A program made the position numbers and the translations under genes. The notes under the pieces are model-generated. The model was not told where the DNA came from. It was given only the letters and a program-made list of their open reading frames with translations, and did not search any database. From the NCBI GenBank assembly GCA_027065245.1, contig JAMOOS010000110.1, positions 1 through 13,776 of the forward strand: a stretch of 13,776 nt of DNA, read 5' to 3'. Numbering within the stretch: position 1 is the first letter of the stretch; every line of letters starts with the position of its first letter. Shown here in pieces: positions 1-7,437 of the stretch. Source of the DNA: Desulfuromonadaceae bacterium. GTDB lineage: Bacteria; Desulfobacterota; Desulfuromonadia; Desulfuromonadales; Desulfuromonadaceae.

Positions 1-1
1 C

Positions 2-352
2 CTGTTTGCCGCCATCCCCAACAACAACCATACCCGCAACAACATCGCCAGTTTCGAAGGCTACTACGCCAGCGTAATCTACGCCGGTCTGGCCAGTTTG
101 GGGCTTGATATTGCCGCTGAAGATGTAACCAGCACCGGCCGCATCGATTTAACGGTAAAGCTCAACGGCCATATCTACATTATGGAGTTCAAGGTAGATG
201 GCCCGGATGCAGCGCTGGCGCAGATAAAAGAGAAGAACTACCACGCCAAGTATCTGAAGGAGGATGGCGATATCTATCTCATTGGCATCGACTTTGACAG
301 CACCAGCCGCAGCGTGGCCGGATTTGAGTGGGAGAGGGTGGGCTGTGACTAA
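2..352 (+). CDS. C-terminal part of AAA-ATPase-like / PD-(D/E)XK nuclease-domain protein (5' partial)
   Basis: The reading frame is open from the window edge, so only the last 116 residues are visible. The fragment matches the C-terminal nuclease-like domain (PDDEXK_9 / DUF1703) that usually follows an AAA-ATPase-like domain in a protein of roughly 500-600 residues. Visible features are an N-rich NNNHTRNN stretch, the FEGYYASVIYA helix, then GRIDLTV (Asp49 of the fragment) and YIMEFKV (Glu62-x-Lys64). Together these make a complete PD-(D/E)XK core of D...ExK. It ends with the typical YLIGIDFD...FEWE strand pair. The family is very common but its cellular role is poorly known; nuclease activity is presumed from the fold, not shown. 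It is convergent with the large minus-strand block. No convincing terminator follows its stop codon. Confidence 0.85.
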   Translation: MFAAIPNNNHTRNNIASFEGYYASVIYAGLASLGLDIAAEDVTSTGRIDLTVKLNGHIYIMEFKVDGPDAALAQIKEKNYHAKYLKEDGDIYLIGIDFDSTSRSVAGFEWERVGCD

Positions 353-387
353 TGCGAGCCGTATTGTTGGATTTATTTGACCACCGG

Positions 388-615
388 CTAAAAACTGTCG
401 GCACGGGTCATCTGCCAGAGCTTGCTATAGAGATGGCTGTCGGTGCCGCTCGGCTTTATCCGCCACCAGCGTTTTCTGCAACTGCGAGTCCTTGATAGCA
501 ACGTCCACCGAGCCCAGAGAAAAACCACGAACCTTTATGCCATAGCCTATTCCGATTATCAGAAACAGGGTCAGACGGGTTGCTTGTGTAAAACCGGCAA
601 AATATGTGACATCAT
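388..615 (-). pseudogene. Probable frameshifted small membrane-protein gene
   Basis: An ATG ATG start at 615 is preceded by a strong Shine-Dalgarno (AAGGGGG at 621-627, 5 nt spacing). The start frame reads MMSHILPVLHK and then hits TGA at 571-573. In the -1 frame, coding-like sequence continues over roughly 440-590. It contains a hydrophobic segment LTLFLIIGIGYGI followed by KVRGFSLGSVDVAIKDSQLQK. Near 440-450 the coding look passes back to the original frame, giving RWWRIKPSGTDSHLYSKLWQ and ending at TAG 388-390. Start and final stop are in the same frame (228 nt, about 75 codons), so one loss and one gain of a base would explain the pattern. I do not recognise the family. It could be a decayed gene, two sequencing errors, or chance. 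It lies just downstream of the terminator that ends the large operon. Confidence 0.4.
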
Positions 616-650
616 TTGTGCCCCCTTGCTCAGATGTATTGTGTCAGCAC

Positions 651-684
651 AAAAAAAACCGCCCGCTTCACATGAAGCAGGCGG
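651..684 (-). terminator. Intrinsic terminator of the minus-strand operon
   Basis: Read on the minus strand, CCGCCTGCTTCA pairs with TGAAGCGGGCGG (659-684; one T.G wobble; the inner GCTTC/GAAGC stem closes on an ATGT loop). A run of eight T residues follows directly (651-658). It sits 20 bp after the stop codon of the DUF3313 lipoprotein gene. It is a textbook rho-independent terminator for the block transcribed from the right. Confidence 0.92.
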
Positions 685-704
685 CAGATATCATCCGGAA
701 AATA

Positions 705-1370
705 TTATTTACCTTTACGCAGTTCGTCCAAGCGAGCACGGAAACGCTTGGCCCAGTAGTCGAAGGCTTCTTTGGTATCGTCCCATTTGCCGCTCATGAC
801 CGACTTGCCGCCCTGACGACGATCCACTGCGGCAGCCAGCTGCCTACCGGTAACCGAATCAAGCACTTCCATTTCGCTGGCAGCCTCTCCTGTACCCATA
901 TTATCGCCACTGCCCGCTTTTACTGCCCCGGCAATAACCATCCCCACCGGTAAAATAGTGGACAAAGCATTGGATACCGGTTTGGCCGGTTTGATGCCGG
1001 TGATGGCTACCCGCACCCGCAACACCCCGGGGCCGGGTTTGTCAACAATCTGATAATCACCCTTGACCGCGTTGACAAGAGCGTTCTGGTAGTAGTCGGT
1101 AAGCTCCTTGAGCAGCGCCGGATCGATAACCTTGTAATCCGCATCGGGACTGAGCATAACCGTTACCCGCTCAAACATGATTTTGTCGTATTGGCTGAAA
1201 TCGACTGTCGGATCGACGTAAACCAGCGCTGCGTTGCCATCTCCACCGGGCTTGAGTTTGGTATAATCGTTGATAAATCCGGTTTTCTTCACATCCTTCA
1301 TGCCACCGGCAGCACAACCTCCCAGTACCAGCGCTACCAGCACCACGGCCAGCAATCTGATCGTCTTCAT
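705..1370 (-). CDS. DUF3313-family outer-membrane lipoprotein
   Basis: A 221-residue protein with a short Lys/Arg n-region, a hydrophobic helix and the lipobox LGGC, with the acylated Cys at residue 19. The +2 residue is Ala, so outer-membrane retention is expected. The mature part fits the DUF3313 family of proteobacterial lipoproteins, whose function is unknown. Visible marks are the FINDYTKLKPGGDGNAALVY start, a VDFSQYDKIMFERV segment, a beta-rich GVLRVRVAITGI core and a C-terminal FDYWAKRFRARLDELRKGK helix. The start is supported by AAGGAG at 1377-1382, 6 nt from the ATG. It is the last gene before the terminator at 651-684 and follows mlaA by 86 bp. That gap contains a small GGCGG/CCGCC hairpin (1431-1445). 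Its position after mlaA suggests an envelope role, but nothing in the sequence defines one. Confidence 0.88.
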   Translation of the reverse strand: MKTIRLLAVVLVALVLGGCAAGGMKDVKKTGFINDYTKLKPGGDGNAALVYVDPTVDFSQYDKIMFERVTVMLSPDADYKVIDPALLKELTDYYQNALVNAVKGDYQIVDKPGPGVLRVRVAITGIKPAKPVSNALSTILPVGMVIAGAVKAGSGDNMGTGEAASEMEVLDSVTGRQLAAAVDRRQGGKSVMSGKWDDTKEAFDYWAKRFRARLDELRKGK

Positions 1371-1456
1371 AAAGCACTCCTTGTCTCACATGGTCACCGC
1401 CACAATCCAGCTGCGACAATTAACATTATCGGCGGCCATACCGCCATTGCCTCTTA

Positions 1457-2227
1457 CTATTTTGCGATCTCCATCTCCTGCTTTTTAGTATACAACTGGC
1501 GCACCAGCTCGTATTCAAAGGGTGAGCCGCTGCGATAATAGCGAAACGGAATACGATGGCGTTTATCCACCGCACTGACACCGGTAAAAATCAGTGACGA
1601 TGCTTCGTCATCTACCCAGCGTGCCGGACCGACGGCGTTAAACAACACCGAATCAGCTATAAAACCGGAAGCATTGCGCAGATTGGAAGGACCAAGCACC
1701 GGCAGAACCAGATAGGGACCATCACCCACGCCGTAGAACCCCAACGTCTGGCCAAAGTCCTCCGGTTGCTTGTGGATACCAAACTCGCTGGCCCGATCCC
1801 AGAAACCGGCTACGCCGACGGTACTATTGATAACAAAACGCTCCAGAACTATACCGCTGCGCTTGAACTTAAGCTGCAGCAGGTTGTTGGTAAAATTACC
1901 GAATTCAAGTACATTGTCGACAAAATAGGAGATGCGCTCTTCAACGTAATCAGGTGTTATAAACTCGTAGGCATGAACGATGGGCAGGAAAAAATATTCA
2001 TCAAAGTAGTAGTTGAACATGTATACATTGCGGTTCAACCCTTCCAGTGGGTCGTATACATCAATGGCATAGGTGACGTCATCTTTCAAGACCTGCTGCG
2101 CCGGGTGTTTTGGTGGCTGAAGATTTTTACTATCCGGTTGTGACGCACAGCCGACAACCATCAGAACTGTCCCCAGCAGCATTACATGTACCAATAAACG
2201 TGAAATGTTTTTTATCATAGTTGACAT
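1457..2227 (-). CDS. mlaA: MlaA (VacJ) family lipoprotein, phospholipid removal from the outer membrane
   Basis: A 256-residue lipoprotein with lipobox VVGC (Cys27, +2 Ala). The family signature is complete: DPLEGLNR at 59-66, RFVINSTVGVAGFWDRA at about 130-146, EDFGQTLGFYGVG at about 156-168, and GPYLVLPVLGPS at 170-181. In the known Mla pathway, MlaA sits in the outer membrane as a ring that lets mislocalised phospholipids leave the outer leaflet and passes them to periplasmic MlaC and the MlaFEDB ABC transporter. None of those partners is in this window. The start at 2227 has GGGGGA about 5 nt upstream; the in-frame ATG three codons later would be too far from it. The gene starts only 9 bp after the hydrolase stop codon, so the two are probably translationally coupled. 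Confidence 0.95.
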   Translation of the reverse strand: MSTMIKNISRLLVHVMLLGTVLMVVGCASQPDSKNLQPPKHPAQQVLKDDVTYAIDVYDPLEGLNRNVYMFNYYFDEYFFLPIVHAYEFITPDYVEERISYFVDNVLEFGNFTNNLLQLKFKRSGIVLERFVINSTVGVAGFWDRASEFGIHKQPEDFGQTLGFYGVGDGPYLVLPVLGPSNLRNASGFIADSVLFNAVGPARWVDDEASSLIFTGVSAVDKRHRIPFRYYRSGSPFEYELVRQLYTKKQEMEIAK

Positions 2228-2236
2228 ATCTTCCCC

Positions 2237-3535
2237 CTACTCCTTGTCCGCAGCTTTGAAAAAATTCACCATGGCGGCGACGTTGTCGGGATAGCCCATA
2301 TTGCCACAGTGCCCGCCGTGGGGGAAAATGGTGGCACGCTCACCGAACACCTGCTTGAGATAGTCGATCTCACCGGGGCGAAGGATAAAATCATCTTCGT
2401 TGCCAATCATCCCCAGTTTGTCGCTGTTACGCAAGTAGCTGTCGATGTGCTTCAGACTAGTGTTGGCAATTAGATCAGCCACGGTAATTTCCGGTTTTTG
2501 CTGCTGAAAATAGGGGACAAGAATATCGTTGAAATAATCGAGGAATGTAAGGCGAAACAGCACCTTGGCGTACTCGGTGACATGAGCGTTTCGCCCCAGT
2601 TCGGCGTTGACCGGAACCACATAGCCGGCATGGGTGAGCACATCGCTGACAAAGGCCATGTTGCCCGATGACATCCGGAAGTCGAGACCGATAACTGCTT
2701 TTACCCGGTCGATATTGACATCTGCAGCCCGGTAGTACTTGTAGGCGGTGTAAAGAAATTTATCATTGAACTCTACATTGTCGCCATTTTTGTACACCTT
2801 GGTAAAAGCATCAGTAACCTCAGTGTAAAACTGGTTGAAATTATCTAACCCGCCGGGGATGTTGTCATCGAGCATGGCATCAAGAATCTGCACAGAGTTA
2901 TACAGATTAACCGGCGGATTGATCATCAGCACGCGGCTGAAATCAAATTTGTGTTCCTGCTCATCCAGTTTGGCGACAAAAGCCGCCTGCGCTGCACCGA
3001 GACTGTACCCGGTAATATAATAGCGACTGAAATGCGCTTTTTGCGCCAGACGGTTGCGAATTTTATCCATCACCCGGTACAGATCACGGGCATCGTCGCC
3101 CAATACACCGGGCACACCACTGCACGAGGCGGCAACAATAAAGTTGGGATGGGTAGGCGATGTAAGCGACACCACGCTATAGCCCTGCTGATAAAATACT
3201 TTCTGCATCAGCCGCATCTTGGCGCTACGATAGCTGGCCCCTGTACCGGCAATGAGGAACATCAATGGTGCTTCATGCTCCTGCAATACATAGGAATAGC
3301 GCAACTCAGCCAGATTCCACAACACATCCGGCACCTGACGCTGAGGAAACATCACCAGTGCGTCTTGCTGCACCGGCACGCTGTCGGGCAGTTTGGCAGC
3401 AAATTCTTCCGGGGTTCCCAGTACCGTGGCAATATAACGGTTGGCAAAGGGATAATCATAAGCATAGCCACTGGACAGCGGCGCGGCAACCAACCACGCA
3501 CAAACGCCGACGACTATCAGCAATCTTCTCACCAT
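2237..3535 (-). CDS. Secreted alpha/beta-hydrolase fold protein (putative serine hydrolase/lipase)
   Basis: A 432-residue protein with an N-terminal signal peptide (MVRRLL, hydrophobic core, probable cleavage after SSGYA near residue 25), so periplasmic or envelope-located. The nucleophile elbow GYSLG places the catalytic Ser at residue 178. LIAGTGASY (94-102) is likely the oxyanion-hole loop. NEDDF (379-383) supplies a candidate acid (Asp381/382), and PHGGHCGNM (405-413) supplies the candidate His (406 or 409). The order Ser-Asp-His is as expected for the fold. The substrate cannot be read from the sequence. The immediate downstream neighbour mlaA makes a lipid or phospholipid substrate attractive, but this is inference. 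The start is supported by AGGAGAT a few nt before the ATG. Confidence 0.85.
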   Translation of the reverse strand: MVRRLLIVVGVCAWLVAAPLSSGYAYDYPFANRYIATVLGTPEEFAAKLPDSVPVQQDALVMFPQRQVPDVLWNLAELRYSYVLQEHEAPLMFLIAGTGASYRSAKMRLMQKVFYQQGYSVVSLTSPTHPNFIVAASCSGVPGVLGDDARDLYRVMDKIRNRLAQKAHFSRYYITGYSLGAAQAAFVAKLDEQEHKFDFSRVLMINPPVNLYNSVQILDAMLDDNIPGGLDNFNQFYTEVTDAFTKVYKNGDNVEFNDKFLYTAYKYYRAADVNIDRVKAVIGLDFRMSSGNMAFVSDVLTHAGYVVPVNAELGRNAHVTEYAKVLFRLTFLDYFNDILVPYFQQQKPEITVADLIANTSLKHIDSYLRNSDKLGMIGNEDDFILRPGEIDYLKQVFGERATIFPHGGHCGNMGYPDNVAAMVNFFKAADKE

Positions 3536-3607
3536 TTACATCTCCTGTTTTCGTGCTAACTGCAACAAACCACAGACTGCAACGGGCAAATACCCACTAC
3601 ACTCGCA

Positions 3608-4270
3608 TTAAACCTGCTCGTTCCGTTCCGCCGCCGCCACCTGCAAACCAACCAGGCGCGCCACCAGTACCGCCATATAACACTGGCCGACAATCCCCTC
3701 CAGCATGGAAAACGAACGCGCCATACCGCTGACCGGAGTGATATCACCATAACCGACGGTGGTCAGGGTAATAAAACTGTAGTAAAAAAAGCTCGAACTG
3801 CCGTGGCCGGCATTAGTCGGCAGCTTGAAAGCCCCCGCCATGTTGTGCTCTATCACCGCGTAACAGAAGCCCCACATGGTACCCAGCAGCAGATAACCGA
3901 CCAGTGCCGCCGATATCACCTCCCAGGTGACATTCCTGGTGGCAAATACAAAGCGGATTATCCGGCCGGCGATAAGACCGAAGTAAACGATGCCGGATAC
4001 CTTACCGACCAGCTCCAGTTGCGGCCAGTTCATATTGAAGTAGCCGGACCATATATACAGCCACATTGGCACCGCCAGCAGGGTCGCCAGCCATGCCAGA
4101 GTTTTATTGCGCGCCACCACCAGCAACCCGGCGACAAAAATCACCGTCAGAACCAGATCAAAGGCGATACGCAGACAGGCCGATTCACGCAACAGCGGCG
4201 ACACGCCGATCATGATTACCAGGGTTACCAGCAAAGTGGTAAAACGGTAACGAAACAGTTTTGACAGCAT
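3608..4270 (-). CDS. Potassium-channel family membrane protein (Ion_trans_2 pore)
   Basis: A 220-residue inner-membrane protein from ATG 4270. It carries the K+ selectivity filter TVGYGD (residues 171-176) within FITLTTVGYGDITP, preceded by a pore helix (SSFFYYSF) and followed by the last membrane helix (ARSFSMLEGIVGQCYMAVLVARLVGL). Four further hydrophobic segments precede the pore (about 11-27, 36-53, 58-76 and 90-110), plus one just before it (about 117-139). This gives a six-helix channel layout without an obvious voltage-sensor Arg ladder or cytosolic RCK domain. The start is uncertain: a TTG at 4276 lies 10 nt from GGTGG, while the ATG at 4270 is 16 nt from it. The gene sits 48 bp after the RND permease, an unusual partner for a pump. 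A role in balancing charge or K+ during envelope stress is speculative. Confidence 0.88.
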   Translation of the reverse strand: MLSKLFRYRFTTLLVTLVIMIGVSPLLRESACLRIAFDLVLTVIFVAGLLVVARNKTLAWLATLLAVPMWLYIWSGYFNMNWPQLELVGKVSGIVYFGLIAGRIIRFVFATRNVTWEVISAALVGYLLLGTMWGFCYAVIEHNMAGAFKLPTNAGHGSSSFFYYSFITLTTVGYGDITPVSGMARSFSMLEGIVGQCYMAVLVARLVGLQVAAAERNEQV

Positions 4271-4310
4271 GGTCAATTCGATGGTGCCACCTACACAAAA
4301 GATGGAGCGC

Positions 4311-4331
4311 TCCGGCGGTTATTCCGCCGGA
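4311..4331 (-). promoter_or_regulatory. GC-rich hairpin spanning the RND permease stop codon
   Basis: Perfect 8-bp inverted repeat TCCGGCGG / CCGCCGGA with a 5-nt loop that contains the TAA stop codon of the permease gene (4319-4321). On the minus strand a loose TCTTTTG lies about 8 nt beyond, so it is not a good terminator. It could be a partial attenuator or an mRNA 3'-end-stabilising stem separating pump expression from the downstream channel/hydrolase/mlaA genes. An adjacent palindrome GGAGCGCTCC (4304-4313) overlaps its edge and could pair alternatively. Confidence 0.5.
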
Positions 4332-7300
4332 GACTCAATCTTGAACAGCATACAATACAACGTCGGCACCACCAGCATGGTCAACACCGTACCAACGGTG
4401 AGGCCAGCCATTATGGTTACCGCCATCCCCACCCAGAATACATCCTGCAGCAGAGGGACAACCCCCAGCACAGTGGTACCCGCCGCCAGCAACACCGGAC
4501 GCAGCCGGGACACCGCTGCTTTCACTACGGCATCATATTGCGGCAGCCCCTGAGCCAGGTTGGCGTTCACTTCATCCAGCAGCACGATGGCGTTCTTGAT
4601 CATCATCCCCGCCAGACTCATTGCCCCCAGCAGCGCCATAAAGCCAAACGAGGCACCGAAACCGAGCAGACCAAATGTGATACCAATAAGGGCAAACGGA
4701 ATGGTACACACTATGACCAGTGGCGGCTTGTAAGCATTGAACAGCGCAATGATAAGGAACAGTATAACTGCCACGGTGGGGACCACCCCCGGTATCAGGC
4801 CGGCCTGTGATTTGGCCTGGTCCTCGGTTTCCCCCCCCCAGCTGAACGTATAGCCGGGCGGCAAATCGAGCCCCTCCACCTTGGCACCAATATTAGCCAG
4901 TACCGCCGCCAGGGTCTTGCCCAGTATGGGATTGGCCTGTATGGTGATGGTGCGCCGGCGACCACGCCGCCAGATAAGCTGCTCCTCCCAGTCTACCTTG
5001 ACATCATCGATCACCTGCGCCATGGGCACGGTTTCCGCTGCCAGTTTTGGTCGGATCTGCAACACGTCAAAGGAACCCATGCCGGTACGATCTTTTTCCG
5101 GATAACGGAGAATAATCGGCATCAGGTCATCATTTTCCCGATACAAGCCGATTGTGCGACCATCAAAGGCCACCTTGGTGGCCGCAGCCAGATCCTCGCG
5201 CGCAATACCGGACCAACTGCCGCGTTCCTGGTTATATACCGGCTCTATCCGCGGCACCTTCTGACGCCAGTCGGTTTCGATGGCGCCCACCAGCGGTTCA
5301 TCGCGCAGAATAGCTGCCACCTTATCCGCTTGAGCACGCAACACATCGGGATCGGCCTCAGCCGGGCCGCTTATACGCGCCTGGAATTTCCACGTCTGCC
5401 CCGGGCCAACGGCGAACTTGCGCAGCATCACCAGCGTATCGGGATAGTGCTCCTTGATCCACGGATCCAGCTCTTTGAGCAGTGGATCAATCATCTTCAA
5501 CTCTTTAACATTGACGATCAACTGGCCGTAGGCGGAATTGGTCTTTTCCGGTTCCACCGGCAGGTAAAAACGCGGCGGTCCGGCACCGATAAAGGCCGCC
5601 ACTTCACTCACCCGTTCATCCTTGAGCAGATGCTGCTCCAGCGCTTCCATCCGCTTGGCGGTAACCTTGATACGCGTTCCCTGCGGATTGTAGAAATCGA
5701 CCATAAATTTGGTCATGGAGGAATCAGGGAAGAACAGCTTGTCCACCTTGCCGAAACTCATCACCGCCAGCACCAGCAGTCCCACCATGGCGCCAAGAAA
5801 CAGCACCCGCTGGCGCAATACCAGCTTGAGAATTTTGCGGAACAGCACAAACATCTTGCCGTTATAGCCGTCGTCATCGGCATCACTCGGCGGCGGTGCC
5901 GCCAGCATATCGATACATTTGATCGGCGTCAGGGTCATGGAGATCACCCAGCTGAGCATCAGCGAGATCCCCACCACCATAAACAGCGACTGACAATACT
6001 CGCCGGTACTGTCGGGCGAACCACCGATGGGATAAAACGCCATAACAGCGATAATGGTGGCGCCCAGCAGCGGCATGGCCGGCTTGCCGGCCGCCTCAAT
6101 AGCCGCTTCTTCCTCACTTTTGCCACCCTGACGCATCATCACGTAGTTATCGGCGACAACAATGGAATTATCCACCATCATCCCCAAAGCGATAACCAAC
6201 GCCCCCAACGACATCCGTTGCAGGTCTATTCCCATCATGGCCATAATGATGAATGTTGCCAGAATAGTGAGCAGCAGGTCGGCGCCGATGAGAATCCCCA
6301 TGCGCCAGCCCATGGACAACGCCAGCACCACCAGCACGATAAGCACCGCCTCGGCCAGATTGACAAAGAAGCCGGAGATCGATTCGTTGACCACGTCGGA
6401 CATCCAGTGCACTTTGTGCAAATCCAGCCCGACGGGCAAATCGTCTTCCAGCTCGGCAATCCGCTTGTCCACCGCTTTACCGACATCGACTACATTGACG
6501 CCGGGGATATTGGTAATGGCAATGGCCAGTGCCGGTTTGCCGTTCATGCGCATGATCTGGCTGGGCGGGTCCTGATAACCACGTTTCACCTCACCCAGGT
6601 CGCGCACGCGCAGTAATTCATCACGACTCAGCGGCCGCCCCCGTTCCAGCGCCTGGAGACTGTCCACCAGCGATGGTGTAATGACAATCTTGCCGATATC
6701 TTCAGCCGACTGGAACTCACCGGTGGGATGAATATTCAACCGTTTTTCGCGCAGACTGACACTACCGGCATCCACCACCACATTCTGCTGCGCCAGCGCC
6801 TGATCCAGACTGGCCTCACTCAAGCCCACCTGAGACAGTTGCGTTTCGGAGGTTTCCAGATAGATAACCTTTTTCTGCACCCCCCAGAATTCCACCCGCG
6901 CCACACCGGGAACCAGACTGAGTTCCTTTCTGAGATCCTTGGCCGCATCTTCCATTTCGGCATAACTGAACCCGTCGCCGGTAAGCGCCAGCAGCAGGCC
7001 GTACACATCGCCGAAATCATCGTTGATCACAGGGCGACCGGCACCGGGCGGCAACTTACTCTCCACCTCACGCACCTTACGACGCATTTCATCCCATACC
7101 TGCGGCAAACGATCGGCCCAGTACTGGGTTTTGATATTGACCCAGATTTGCGAATAACCCGGCGCAGAAAACGACTTGAGATAGTCCAGCTGTTTAAGCT
7201 GCTGCAGTGCCAGTTCAATTTTATCGGTAACTTCCTGCTCCACTTCCTCCGCCGTGGCACCGGGATAAGTGGTGACAATCACCGCCGTTTTTATGCTGAA

Positions 7301-7417
7301 CGCAGGATCCTCAAGTTGTCCGAGTTGTAAAAAACTGGCGATACCGCCAACCACGAGTAAAAAGGTGACGAAATACATCAACGCCTTTTTTTCGATGGCA
7401 ATTTTTGCAAGATTCAC
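4319..7417 (-). CDS. RND-family efflux permease (AcrB/TriC-like inner-membrane pump)
   Basis: A 1032-residue protein with the full-length RND plan: N-terminal helix (about 13-30), a large periplasmic porter loop starting LEDPAFSIKTAVIVTTYPGA, helices 2-6 from about residue 347, a second periplasmic loop, and helices 8-12. It drives proton-coupled export through a periplasmic adaptor and an outer-membrane channel; both are encoded just upstream. The porter-loop start resembles the TriC-like branch rather than classic AcrB, and there is no CzcA-like metal signature. The helix-4 proton-relay motif reads GMMVDNSIVVADN: Asp416 is present but the second Asp of AcrB (D407/D408) is Asn417. The helix-10 Lys is present (MMIKNAIVLLDEV). 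The start codon is GTG with GGAGG at 7425-7429, 7 nt away. The gene is 20 bp from the adaptor gene. Substrates (drugs, solvents, detergents) cannot be assigned. Confidence 0.95.
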   Translation of the reverse strand: MNLAKIAIEKKALMYFVTFLLVVGGIASFLQLGQLEDPAFSIKTAVIVTTYPGATAEEVEQEVTDKIELALQQLKQLDYLKSFSAPGYSQIWVNIKTQYWADRLPQVWDEMRRKVREVESKLPPGAGRPVINDDFGDVYGLLLALTGDGFSYAEMEDAAKDLRKELSLVPGVARVEFWGVQKKVIYLETSETQLSQVGLSEASLDQALAQQNVVVDAGSVSLREKRLNIHPTGEFQSAEDIGKIVITPSLVDSLQALERGRPLSRDELLRVRDLGEVKRGYQDPPSQIMRMNGKPALAIAITNIPGVNVVDVGKAVDKRIAELEDDLPVGLDLHKVHWMSDVVNESISGFFVNLAEAVLIVLVVLALSMGWRMGILIGADLLLTILATFIIMAMMGIDLQRMSLGALVIALGMMVDNSIVVADNYVMMRQGGKSEEEAAIEAAGKPAMPLLGATIIAVMAFYPIGGSPDSTGEYCQSLFMVVGISLMLSWVISMTLTPIKCIDMLAAPPPSDADDDGYNGKMFVLFRKILKLVLRQRVLFLGAMVGLLVLAVMSFGKVDKLFFPDSSMTKFMVDFYNPQGTRIKVTAKRMEALEQHLLKDERVSEVAAFIGAGPPRFYLPVEPEKTNSAYGQLIVNVKELKMIDPLLKELDPWIKEHYPDTLVMLRKFAVGPGQTWKFQARISGPAEADPDVLRAQADKVAAILRDEPLVGAIETDWRQKVPRIEPVYNQERGSWSGIAREDLAAATKVAFDGRTIGLYRENDDLMPIILRYPEKDRTGMGSFDVLQIRPKLAAETVPMAQVIDDVKVDWEEQLIWRRGRRRTITIQANPILGKTLAAVLANIGAKVEGLDLPPGYTFSWGGETEDQAKSQAGLIPGVVPTVAVILFLIIALFNAYKPPLVIVCTIPFALIGITFGLLGFGASFGFMALLGAMSLAGMMIKNAIVLLDEVNANLAQGLPQYDAVVKAAVSRLRPVLLAAGTTVLGVVPLLQDVFWVGMAVTIMAGLTVGTVLTMLVVPTLYCMLFKIESPAE

Positions 7418-7437
7418 GTTATTACCTCCACACGCGC

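Noticed and set aside
443..953. Plus-strand open frames of 118 and 115 codons across the terminator and lipoprotein 3' end
   Set aside because: They run through the intrinsic terminator stem and antisense to the DUF3313 gene, and show no domain.
5330..6616. Long plus-strand open frame (428 codons) opposite the RND permease gene
   Set aside because: It is antisense to a clearly coding gene. Its product is His/Gln/Arg-rich with no domain, as expected from the complementary frame of GC-biased codons. It has no ribosome site worth noting.
6728..7330. Second plus-strand open frame (200 codons) opposite the permease start
   Set aside because: Same antisense pattern, no recognisable domain and composition unlike the real proteins of the window.
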